From contig NZ_JABEQK010000001.1 of the NCBI RefSeq assembly GCF_014174275.1, forward strand, positions 124,001 to 188,000: a stretch of 64,000 bases of DNA, in the 5' to 3' direction. The translations under genes and the position numbers were made by a program. Numbering within the stretch: the first letter of the stretch is position 1; each line of letters opens with the position of its first letter. Positions 51,765-59,374 of the stretch are shown here, piece after piece. This stretch comes from Gluconacetobacter takamatsuzukensis (GTDB taxonomy: Bacteria; Pseudomonadota; Alphaproteobacteria; Acetobacterales; Acetobacteraceae). The notes below the pieces were generated by a model. It saw only the letters and a program-made list of their open reading frames with translations. It was not told the origin of the DNA and ran no database searches.

Positions 51765-53201
51765 TCAGGTCCGCGTGGGGCGGGGGCGCTTTGCCAGGGT
51801 CCGCAGGTCGGTGCGGATGCGTCGGACCGGGTCCGACCAGTCGAGGGGGGCGGTCTGCTGATACAGGCGCAGGCTGTCGTACCAGGGGGAATCGGTGCGG
51901 CCCGACAGCCAGCGCCAGCATTGATCGTAGCGGGACAGCATCCAGACCGGTTTCCCCAGGCCGGCCGCCACATGGGCGGTCGATGTGTCGACGGCGATCA
52001 CCAGGTCCAGCGCGTTGATCAGCGCCGCGGTATCGCTGAAATCGCGCAGGAGGGGGGTGTGGTCGATCAGGTGCATCCCGGCCGGCGGCGTTTTGGCCTG
52101 GGATGATTTTTCGCCGATCTGGAGACTGTAGAACAGGATGTCCGGTGCCGACCCGGCAAGCGGTGCGAAGGTCGAAAGATCGGTCGAACGCCGCCGATCG
52201 GCCAGTTCGGCGGCCTGGATTTCGGGATGCGGAGCGCCGGCCCAGACGAGGCCGACCCGGAGGGAGGGGGGGCGGCCGCCGCGTTTCGCCACATCCTGTT
52301 GCAGTGTCTCGCGCCAGAAGGATGTTTTCTGCGCGTCCGCATGCAGGAAGCCGGCGGCGGACGGAATGGTCGCGACCGTCGTGCCCAGCGCGAAGGGCAG
52401 GCTGAGGACCGGGCATTGAAGATCGTGCGGAGGGAGCGCGTCGTCTTCCGAAACAATGAGCTGTTCCGGGAAAGACTGCCGGAGCAGGGTCAGCAATTCC
52501 CGTCTTGCCCGCACCACGATGCGACCGCCCCGTTGCGCGGCAATGGGAATGAAGCGTGAGAACTGGATCATGTCCCCGAACCCGCCCTCGGTATGGATCA
52601 TGAGGGTGCGGCCGGGGAATGGCTCGCCCTTCCATTGCGGCACCGTCTTGCCGTAGCTGTGGGAACTGGGCGTTGTCCACCGCCACTCATATTCCCGGAA
52701 GCCGGCCAGGTAGTCGCCTTGCAACAGGAGGGAGATGGCGTAGTTGGTGCGGGTTTTCGGATTGGCGGGGGTCAGGCGGATGGCCGCCTGGTGAAATTTC
52801 TGGGCCAGCGTGTGCTGGCTGCGATGGTCGAGAACCACGCCGAGATTGCTCAGTGCGAGCGCATGCGTGGGCTGGCGTTGCAGGCAGGCCTTGTACGCGG
52901 CGATCGCTTCGTCGTAATGCTGGAGATACATGTGGGCGTTGCCGAGATTCGACCATGCGTCGGGCAGTGTCGGATCGCAGGCCACGGCGCGGGTCAGCAT
53001 CTTCAGCGCATCGTCGAAACGGCTGAACGCGCAGAGCAATCCGCCGTAATTGCTCAGGGTTCTGGCATCGTCCGGGTTCTGTGCCAGCCGGGTCTGATAG
53101 GCGGCGGCGGCCTCGTGCAGATGTCCGGCGAGCTGAAGATCTTCGGCGTTGTCCTCGGGACGCGATACCTGATCCGGGATCGACCCGGCGGTTTGGGACA
53201 T
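51765..53201 (-). CDS. TPR-containing glycosyltransferase-like protein, probable flagellin modification
   Basis: A 478-residue cytoplasmic protein. The N-terminal half holds about four tetratricopeptide repeats (DDARTLSNYGGLLCAFSRFDDALKMLTRAVACDPTLPDAWSNLGNAHMYLQHYDEAIAAYKACLQRQP and following). The C-terminal half is a GT-B-like domain (LMIHTEGGFGDMIQFSRFIPIA, VGLVWAG, ALDLVIAVDTSTAHVAAGLGKPVW). Proteins of this TPR-plus-glycosyltransferase design next to flagellar genes in alphaproteobacteria, such as FlmG, glycosylate flagellin. It directly follows the flagellar hook-associated genes on the same strand, separated by a hairpin. No flagellin gene is in the window. Function is inferred from architecture and position. 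Confidence 0.8.
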   Translation of the reverse strand: MSQTAGSIPDQVSRPEDNAEDLQLAGHLHEAAAAYQTRLAQNPDDARTLSNYGGLLCAFSRFDDALKMLTRAVACDPTLPDAWSNLGNAHMYLQHYDEAIAAYKACLQRQPTHALALSNLGVVLDHRSQHTLAQKFHQAAIRLTPANPKTRTNYAISLLLQGDYLAGFREYEWRWTTPSSHSYGKTVPQWKGEPFPGRTLMIHTEGGFGDMIQFSRFIPIAAQRGGRIVVRARRELLTLLRQSFPEQLIVSEDDALPPHDLQCPVLSLPFALGTTVATIPSAAGFLHADAQKTSFWRETLQQDVAKRGGRPPSLRVGLVWAGAPHPEIQAAELADRRRSTDLSTFAPLAGSAPDILFYSLQIGEKSSQAKTPPAGMHLIDHTPLLRDFSDTAALINALDLVIAVDTSTAHVAAGLGKPVWMLSRYDQCWRWLSGRTDSPWYDSLRLYQQTAPLDWSDPVRRIRTDLRTLAKRPRPTRT

Positions 53202-53364
53202 GAGGCGTGGACCCTTATCGTGGAAAAGAAAGGCGGACCTGCCAGGGTCACGAAGGGGCGGTTCCGCGAGGCAGGTCTTGGTCCGCCTTGCTGAAAGGCG
53301 CTGTCTCCCCCGGTGGGGCGCCTTGCGAATCTCGTATGTCCTGGATGAGGAAATCCGGCCTGAA

Positions 53365-53410
53365 CCTCTCGAGATCGCGCTATTTCCCGGCGAAGGGCGA
53401 TATCGAGAGG
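53365..53410. terminator. Long hairpin downstream of flgL
   Basis: CCTCTCGAGATCGC (53365-53378), 18-base loop, GCGATATCGAGAGG (53397-53410), one mismatch in 14 bp, followed on the + strand by GGTATTTTTG. It lies 40 bases after the flgL stop and probably ends the flagellar transcript. Confidence 0.6.
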
Positions 53411-53450
53411 GGTATTTTTGATCCGATGGACGATCCGGAAGGCGGAAAGA

Positions 53451-54545
53451 TCAGAGATAATTGGCCAGTGTCATGTCCTTCATGTCGGCAATCAGCGTAT
53501 AGGATGCCTTGAGCTGGGTCTGGAGGTTGATCTGTTCCGTGGCCGTGGTCGCCACGTCGGCGCCCCAGGCGCTCTGCAACTGGTCTTCCAGCGAAGACTG
53601 GACGTTGGTCAGCAGGTTGGATTGCGACGTCAGGCTGTTCTGGGCGGTGCCGACCGTCGTTTCCATGTTGACCAGTTGCTGGATGGTGGTTTGCAGCGAC
53701 GTGTAGAGGTCATTCGAGAAACTCTGCGTCGACGCCGATGAACCGCTCATGGACGATACGATCATCATGTCGCGCATCAGGTCGCGGATCGGCGAGCCCG
53801 ACGATGTCGAGGACGCGGAGGAGTCGCCCGAGCTTTGCGTCGCGACGACCCCGACGGAGATTGCGGAACTGCTGCCTGCCACGATCTTGCTTTGGGAAGA
53901 GGATGCGGCATCGAGATTGCCGGCCGCCGTCGACGTGGTCAGGTTGGTCGAAAAGACGGACAGCGAAGAATCGTTGGAAGCGGTCGTGGCCTGCGACAGG
54001 ACGTTGGACGTATCGCCGCCGTTATTGACCACGCTGACGATCGAGGCGATCTGCTGCGCGAGGGCGCTGTCCGACAACGAGGACGTCGTAACGGGGGGAT
54101 TGTTCGAATCGCTTCCGGAAAAGACGTATGCCGCGCCGGTGCTTGTATTGAGCGCGCTCTGCAATTGCGTCAGCGCCGCCTGGGCCTGCGCGGAGGCGGC
54201 GGTCACTGTCGAGGTGCTGAGCGTACTGTTGTTGGAGGCGATGCTCAGCAGGTTGGTGGACAGGCTCTGGGCCAGCGACACGATCTGCGACAGGGCGGAG
54301 GCCGTGACATTCAGGTTGGTCTGGGCCGTCTGGATATTCGACTGCCAGGCATTCACCTGCGTGATTTTCGGGGTCACGTTGAAAACTGTCGTGCGTCCGG
54401 ACCCAAGATCGGCATAGGTCGCAGCCAGCGTGCCGTTCGTGTTTTGCCAGGTCAGGACGTTTTCAGCCGCGTTCAGGGAATTGATACCGGCATTCAGGAT
54501 CACGGAGGCGGCGCCGCCCCCGTACTGATTGATTGATGTACTCAT
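53451..54545 (-). CDS. flgL: Flagellar hook-filament junction protein FlgL
   Basis: A 364-residue flagellin-like protein (HAP3) joining hook-associated FlgK to the filament. The N-terminal helical region includes VNAWQSNIQTAQTNLNVTASALSQIVSLAQ and the C-terminal region TIQQLVNMETTVGTAQNSLTSQSNLL with ATTATEQINLQTQLKASYTLIADM, the two coiled-coil D0/D1 segments; the middle is Ser/Thr/Ala-rich. It follows flgK by 21 bases. FlgL is preferred over flagellin because of this order and the weakly conserved N-terminus. Confidence 0.85.
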   Translation of the reverse strand: MSTSINQYGGGAASVILNAGINSLNAAENVLTWQNTNGTLAATYADLGSGRTTVFNVTPKITQVNAWQSNIQTAQTNLNVTASALSQIVSLAQSLSTNLLSIASNNSTLSTSTVTAASAQAQAALTQLQSALNTSTGAAYVFSGSDSNNPPVTTSSLSDSALAQQIASIVSVVNNGGDTSNVLSQATTASNDSSLSVFSTNLTTSTAAGNLDAASSSQSKIVAGSSSAISVGVVATQSSGDSSASSTSSGSPIRDLMRDMMIVSSMSGSSASTQSFSNDLYTSLQTTIQQLVNMETTVGTAQNSLTSQSNLLTNVQSSLEDQLQSAWGADVATTATEQINLQTQLKASYTLIADMKDMTLANYL

Positions 54546-54566
54546 CGCTTTTCCTCCGACCCCGAA

Positions 54567-56300
54567 TTATTGGATGGCATCCAGGAGTGACGTGAACATC
54601 GACTGCACGGCACTGACGATCTTGGCATTGGCGGTGTAGGCGTTTTGCAGGGCGACGACCTTGGCCATCTCGTCGTTGACGTTGACGCCGGATACGTTGG
54701 AGACCTGCGTCTGCAGGATCGTCTGGAAAGACGAGCTGGAGGTCAGGCTGCTGCTGGCCGCCGCGATGGTCGCCCCCTGATCGGATGTCAGGGAGGTGGA
54801 CAGCTGGAGCAGGCCCTCGGTGCCGGTATAGCCCGTGGACAGGGTTCCGGTCGGGCCGAGATTGTTGGTCGGCGCGGCGAGTGAGCCGCTGACATTGCTG
54901 GTCGCGGTGCCGAGCGCTGTGCCGAGGACGTTGGTGAGGACGGATGTGTCGCCGGTCTTGGTGGCGTCGGCGACGGATGTGGCCGCTGTCGTCGTGCCAG
55001 TCGTGCTGTCGGTGGTGCTCATCGTCAGCAGCGAGGGGGTGCCGCTATAGATGGCGTTGACGCCCAGGAGGGACGAGAGCCCGACGATTCCGCTCGGCGG
55101 TGTCGTCGTTACCGTTACCGCGCCGGTCGTGCTGTCGACACTGGTTGTCGTCGTCGGGCTGGCCGAGCCGGAATAGGCGCCGCTGGCCGTTACGCCGTTC
55201 TGCACGTCCGTGAGGTAATTCGTGACTTCCGAGGCGTCGGTCGAGCTGGCATCGTTCGTGAACAGGCTGAGGCCGGCACTGTTGAAACGGTTGATCAGCG
55301 TGTACGAAAACGAATCGAGCTGCGCCTGCATCTTCGGGTAGGTGTCGTCGCGCAGGGTGATGTTGGCGCCCAGCGTGCCGCCGGTCAGGGACGTCGTGAT
55401 GTCCTTGCCGTTCAGCATGATCCCCGGGATCGTCGAACCGGAATCGTTGGCGGCGTAATACGTCGATGCGGAGATTTCGGAGGACGTAAAGCTGCTGTCG
55501 GACAGGCTCAGCGGCCAAGTGGAGCTGGGGAGCGTCTGCGAGCTGTCGCTTTGTCCGATCTGGTCGGGACGGGTGGGAAGCTGGACGCCGTTCGCGGTCT
55601 TGACGATCATGTCGCCGTTCGGCGTCTGGGTGAATGTGACCGAAAGCTCGGACGACAGGCTGGTCATGAGGCCGAGCCGCTGGTTTTCGAGATCGGCCGT
55701 GTCGGAGCCGACGCTCTGGAGCTTGACGATCTGCTGCGACAGAACCCCGATCTGGGTCAGGTCGCTGTTGATGTCGGAGAGCGACGAGGTGACGTTGTCC
55801 TGCGCCTGCTGGCGCTGGGTCGTGTAGGTCGAGCTCAGCGTGTGGATGGTATCGACCAGCGACTGTGCGTCACCGATGACCGCCGATTGCGCGGAGCTTT
55901 CGAGCGGGGTGGAAACCAGCGAGGTCAGGGCGCTCTGCACATTGCCCAGCTGGTCGGACAGCGTGGCCGTGGTGCCTGCCGAGTCTGTCGTGGAATCGGT
56001 CGCCGTCGTGCCCTGGACGGCGGAGACGGAGGCCAGGGAGTTGCTGGTCGCGGTATAGGCCGCGACCTGGGCATTCTGCGCGTACAGGCTGTTCTGCAGG
56101 GCCTGGCTGACGTTCAGGACAGTCTTGCCGATCTGGACGCCGTTGGCAGTGCTGCCTGTTGCGGCGGACGTGACGACGGCGGTTTCGCTGACATATCCCG
56201 CCGTGGTCTGGTTGGCGACATTCTGGGACGTCACGGAGTATTGATATTCGATCGCGTTCAGGCTGCTCGTGGCTATCGAGAGAGACGATAACAGATCCAT
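54567..56300 (-). CDS. flgK: Flagellar hook-associated protein FlgK
   Basis: A 577-residue HAP1. It starts LLSSLSIATSSLNAIEYQYSVTSQNVANQTTAGYVSE, the rod/hook/HAP N-terminal signature, with later LNDQLGN-type coiled coils, a variable Ser/Thr-rich middle with DSTTGAVTVTTTPPSG, and the C-terminal QTQVSNVSGVNVNDEMAKVVALQNAYTANAKIVSAVQSMFTSLLDAI, diagnostic of FlgK. ATG 56300 fits the conserved N-terminus; the longer frame upstream adds unrelated residues. It is co-oriented with flgL and probably in the same operon. Confidence 0.92.
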   Translation of the reverse strand: MDLLSSLSIATSSLNAIEYQYSVTSQNVANQTTAGYVSETAVVTSAATGSTANGVQIGKTVLNVSQALQNSLYAQNAQVAAYTATSNSLASVSAVQGTTATDSTTDSAGTTATLSDQLGNVQSALTSLVSTPLESSAQSAVIGDAQSLVDTIHTLSSTYTTQRQQAQDNVTSSLSDINSDLTQIGVLSQQIVKLQSVGSDTADLENQRLGLMTSLSSELSVTFTQTPNGDMIVKTANGVQLPTRPDQIGQSDSSQTLPSSTWPLSLSDSSFTSSEISASTYYAANDSGSTIPGIMLNGKDITTSLTGGTLGANITLRDDTYPKMQAQLDSFSYTLINRFNSAGLSLFTNDASSTDASEVTNYLTDVQNGVTASGAYSGSASPTTTTSVDSTTGAVTVTTTPPSGIVGLSSLLGVNAIYSGTPSLLTMSTTDSTTGTTTAATSVADATKTGDTSVLTNVLGTALGTATSNVSGSLAAPTNNLGPTGTLSTGYTGTEGLLQLSTSLTSDQGATIAAASSSLTSSSSFQTILQTQVSNVSGVNVNDEMAKVVALQNAYTANAKIVSAVQSMFTSLLDAIQ

Positions 56301-56472
56301 TCCCAAGTTCCCTGTGCGTAAGCCACTATCAGCGGAGCATCGATCGAGACTCACAGCAGCCTGGATAGAGTAGCGACGGCGCTCTAATGCGTTTGCTATC
56401 TGTTAATGGTTTCTAAAAGGTTTCAAGAGCAGCGGGGGCTGCGCGGTTGCGGGCGTTTCCGACCTGTCGGGG

Positions 56473-57216
56473 TCAGCTTGAGGCTTCCGCCGTGATCTTG
56501 TCGATGGCGTTCAGGTGGCGGGTCGATTCGGTCTGGATAAGCTGGAATGTCAAATCGTAGGCGCGCTGGATTTCGACCATGCGAGTTGTCTCGGACACCG
56601 CGTTGACGTTGCTGGCTTCCAGCATGCCCTGGCGGATTTCCGGACGGGCAACCTGATGCGTCTGCGTGGTCGGGCGCAGGAGGAAGGCCCCTTCGGCCAC
56701 CAGGGTATTGGGATTGTCGACCGTGAGGAGGCCGATGATGCCGATCGGGCCGGTCTGGGTCGAGAGAGTGCCGTCGGATGCGGCGGACAGGAGATCGCTC
56801 TCCTGCTGCAGGACCAGGTTCCGGCCGTTATTGTCCAGGATCGGGTTGCCCGTTCCGTCCACGATCGTGCCGTCCATGCGACGGTGGAACTGACCGTTGC
56901 GCGTCAGCCTGATCCCCTGCGTCGTGCGGACGGCGAAATAACCTTCGCCGTTGATGGCGAAATCGGTCAGGTTGCCCGTGGTATGCATCGGACCCTGCAA
57001 ATGGTCCCGATAGGTCGATTTGTCTTCAGTGAAGGCCTGGTCCTTGTCACCCGGCAGGGTGTTGGCGCCCTTCTGATGGACGAGATAGTCGGAAAAAAGC
57101 TCCTTGGATGCCTTGAAGCCGTCCGTGTTGACGTTGGCGAGATTGTTCGCGCTTACGTCCAGGGCGCGTGTCAACACGTCAATGCGTGACAGGGCGATAT
57201 AGGTCGTATTTTCCAT
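56473..57216 (-). CDS. flgF: Flagellar basal-body rod protein FlgF
   Basis: A 247-residue proximal rod protein. The N-terminus TYIALSRIDVLTRALDVSANNLANVNTDGFKASKELF is the rod signature with the ANNxAN motif, the centre has TGNLTDFAINGEGYFAVRT (FlgE/F/G-type), and the C-terminus VNAVSETTRMVEIQRAYDLTFQLIQTE is the matching helix. Length and the ENTTYIALS start favour FlgF over FlgG. ATG follows AAAAGGAG. It lies between flgC and flgK with a 234-base gap before flgC and no flgG in the window. Confidence 0.88.
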   Translation of the reverse strand: MENTTYIALSRIDVLTRALDVSANNLANVNTDGFKASKELFSDYLVHQKGANTLPGDKDQAFTEDKSTYRDHLQGPMHTTGNLTDFAINGEGYFAVRTTQGIRLTRNGQFHRRMDGTIVDGTGNPILDNNGRNLVLQQESDLLSAASDGTLSTQTGPIGIIGLLTVDNPNTLVAEGAFLLRPTTQTHQVARPEIRQGMLEASNVNAVSETTRMVEIQRAYDLTFQLIQTESTRHLNAIDKITAEASS

Positions 57217-57450
57217 GGTCGCTCCTTTTGAAGGAACCGGAGGCTTGTGTGATCAGGGCTTCGCCACGCCTGCTGTCCGGTTGTCATCCTCCGACCAGGG
57301 CACACGACCCAGTCTGCTGATGTGAAGACTACCGACTTACGTACGAAACGGCAACAAAACTGGTAACGTCGCGCGACGATCGCGCTGTGGTCACAATACC
57401 GGCGCGCAAGCGCGGGAAATATGGCCACCGGGTGATTATTCCCGGCTGTT

Positions 57451-57858
57451 TTATTTCATCAGGTTGATCGTGCGGGTCAGCATGGAGCGCGTGAGCTGCA
57501 TTGTATTGAGGTTGGCCTCGTAGGAATGCTGCGCCTCGTGCGTGTCCATGATTTCGACCGTCATGTTGACGTTCGGCATCTTGACCTGCCCTTGGGCATT
57601 GGCCGCGGGATGGGACGGGTCGTACCGCGTCTCGAACGGAGACTGATCCTGCCCGACGCCCTTGATGACAACGCTGGATACCCCGGATGTGCGGTTCAGC
57701 GCTTCCTTGAAGGTGATCGTCTTGCGCCGGTACGGATCGGAGCCGGGGGTCGATCCGGTCGTTTCCGCATTGGCGATGTTCTCGGCCGCGACCTGAAGGC
57801 GCTTCGCCTGCGCGCGCATGCCGGCGGCGGAGACATCTATCGTGTTCGAAAAATCCAT
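57451..57858 (-). CDS. flgC: Flagellar basal-body rod protein FlgC
   Basis: A 135-residue proximal rod protein. The start MDFSNTIDVSAAGMRAQAKRLQVAAENIANAETT is the rod signature; YDPSHPAANAQGQVKMPNVNMTVEIMDTHEAQHSYEANL is diagnostic of FlgC, and the C-terminal helix closes the protein. It lies 14 bases downstream of flgB. The usual third partner, fliE, does not follow; the next gene is flgF after a 234-base gap. Confidence 0.94.
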   Translation of the reverse strand: MDFSNTIDVSAAGMRAQAKRLQVAAENIANAETTGSTPGSDPYRRKTITFKEALNRTSGVSSVVIKGVGQDQSPFETRYDPSHPAANAQGQVKMPNVNMTVEIMDTHEAQHSYEANLNTMQLTRSMLTRTINLMK

Positions 57859-57872
57859 GGTGACTCACACAC

Positions 57873-58292
57873 TCAGGAACCGGAGCTGCCCAGCGCGATG
57901 TTGAACATCGACATGTAGACGCTGTAGGCGTTGGTCGCGAAACGCTGCTGGTCGTTGGTGTCGGCCACCTTTTCCAGCTCGTCCTCGAGTTCGACCTGAT
58001 TGCCGTCGGGGGAGGAATTGACCCCCGATACGCTTTTGGTACCGTTCGCACCGCCATGTCCGGACAGATGGCCGGCGTCGGTCTGTGCCAGGGTTACGGC
58101 CATCTGGTTCTGCAGGACGCCCTGGAAGGCCGTGATGTCCTTGGAGACGTAGCCGGGCGTGTTGGCGTTGGCGACATTGCCGGCCAGAAGGGATTCGCGG
58201 GCCTGAAGCCATTGCAGGCGTCGACCGGCCAGGGCAAGCACGTCCGTGCCGCCATTGACCTGTGACATATGAGCTGACAATGCTTCCAGCAT
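57873..58292 (-). CDS. flgB: Flagellar basal-body rod protein FlgB
   Basis: A 139-residue rod protein at the base of the flagellar axle. It has RRLQWLQARESLLAGNVANANTPGYVSKDITAFQGVLQ near the N-terminus and ELEDELEKVADTNDQQRFATNAYSVYMSMFNIALG at the C-terminus, both typical of FlgB. First gene of the flgBC pair; it is divergent from an A24-like membrane protein gene. Confidence 0.93.
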   Translation of the reverse strand: MLEALSAHMSQVNGGTDVLALAGRRLQWLQARESLLAGNVANANTPGYVSKDITAFQGVLQNQMAVTLAQTDAGHLSGHGGANGTKSVSGVNSSPDGNQVELEDELEKVADTNDQQRFATNAYSVYMSMFNIALGSSGS

Positions 58293-58488
58293 GCGATGTC
58301 AATTCTCTTGGTTGGTGCGCCTGTAATCGCGGCACATTGTGTGGAGCGCAGGACTCTGCCGTTGTTTGAATAGCGCGCCGTCAGGATGAGGGCTATAGTT
58401 TTTTCCGTGTTCCTATTCTCTTTGTCGCATCATGCGCGATCCGGGTCTGCTGCCGGAACGGACAGGATGTGATCGCGGCCGGGAGCGG

Positions 58489-59295
58489 ATGATCAGGATG
58501 AGTGGCAAGCGGATGCGGAAGTCCGAACTGTCCGACGGGTTCGTACTGGCCGCGGCCACGACCGGCATGGTCCTGTGGAGCCTGCTGGCGCGTGACGGCC
58601 GGACGTCGCTTATCGGGCTGGGCGCCGCGGCCTGGTTTCCGGTCTCGGTCGTACTGTACCGGATCGTGCTGCGCTGGATGCCGGTGATCGGTGGCCTTTA
58701 TGGCCGCCCCGTGCAGCCGGGGCCGCAGCGCAGACGGGAAATCATCGCGGGATGTCTGCTGACCGCGTCGTTTTCCATCGTGTTCCTGGGCTGCATGCCG
58801 GGGCAAGTCGCAGTGGCGGATATGGTCGCGCTCAATTTCGCCTGTCTCGCGGCGTTGCTTGATCGCAGCGAGCGGTGGATGCCGACCCATATCCTTATTC
58901 CGATGCTGCTGCTGGGGCTGATGAACGGGATCTGGAAAGGGAATGCGGACAATGCCGTTCTCGGGGCTGCCGCTGCCTGGGGCTGTACGCTTCTGGTACT
59001 GGTCTTCATCGCTGTCTCGGCGCGGGTCAGCGTTCTGTCGAGCGATGATGTCACCCTGGCCGCCGCGTGTGGCGCATGGGTGGGGATCGGCGGTCTTTCG
59101 ACCTTTCTGTTGCTGACAGGCTTCCTGTACTGGGTGTCGTGCATGCTGGCGCGATATTCTTCCACCTCGCGGGCGGAGGGGGCGGGCCGTCACCGGTCCG
59201 AAACGATATGGATCCGCTCGACCGGGCTTTCCTTCGCCGTCAGCCTGGCGGTCACGATGTTGTTGCGGGACGGTGGGCAGATCCTGCCGGGCTGA
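58489..59295 (+). CDS. Membrane protein with A24 (prepilin-peptidase-like) motifs
   Basis: A 268-residue hydrophobic protein with about seven membrane segments. Two aspartate motifs resemble type IV prepilin peptidase: ALLDRSERWMPTHILIPMLLLG (like D-x6-P) and SSDDVTLAAACGAWVGIG (like GxGD-xx-L-x4-G-x3-G, but with SSDD in place of GxGD). It could be a divergent peptidase or an inactive relative. No pilin or tad genes are nearby; the neighbours are flagellar. The start is uncertain: ATG 58489, 58498 and an upstream ATG 58432 are all in frame. Confidence 0.55.
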   Translation: MIRMSGKRMRKSELSDGFVLAAATTGMVLWSLLARDGRTSLIGLGAAAWFPVSVVLYRIVLRWMPVIGGLYGRPVQPGPQRRREIIAGCLLTASFSIVFLGCMPGQVAVADMVALNFACLAALLDRSERWMPTHILIPMLLLGLMNGIWKGNADNAVLGAAAAWGCTLLVLVFIAVSARVSVLSSDDVTLAAACGAWVGIGGLSTFLLLTGFLYWVSCMLARYSSTSRAEGAGRHRSETIWIRSTGLSFAVSLAVTMLLRDGGQILPG

Positions 59296-59374
59296 CCCCG
59301 GTCGGCCGGGTTCGCCCGGGGGCTGTGCATCAGCGGGGACTATAGTGACGGCGAAACGCTCTGTTTATTACTGA

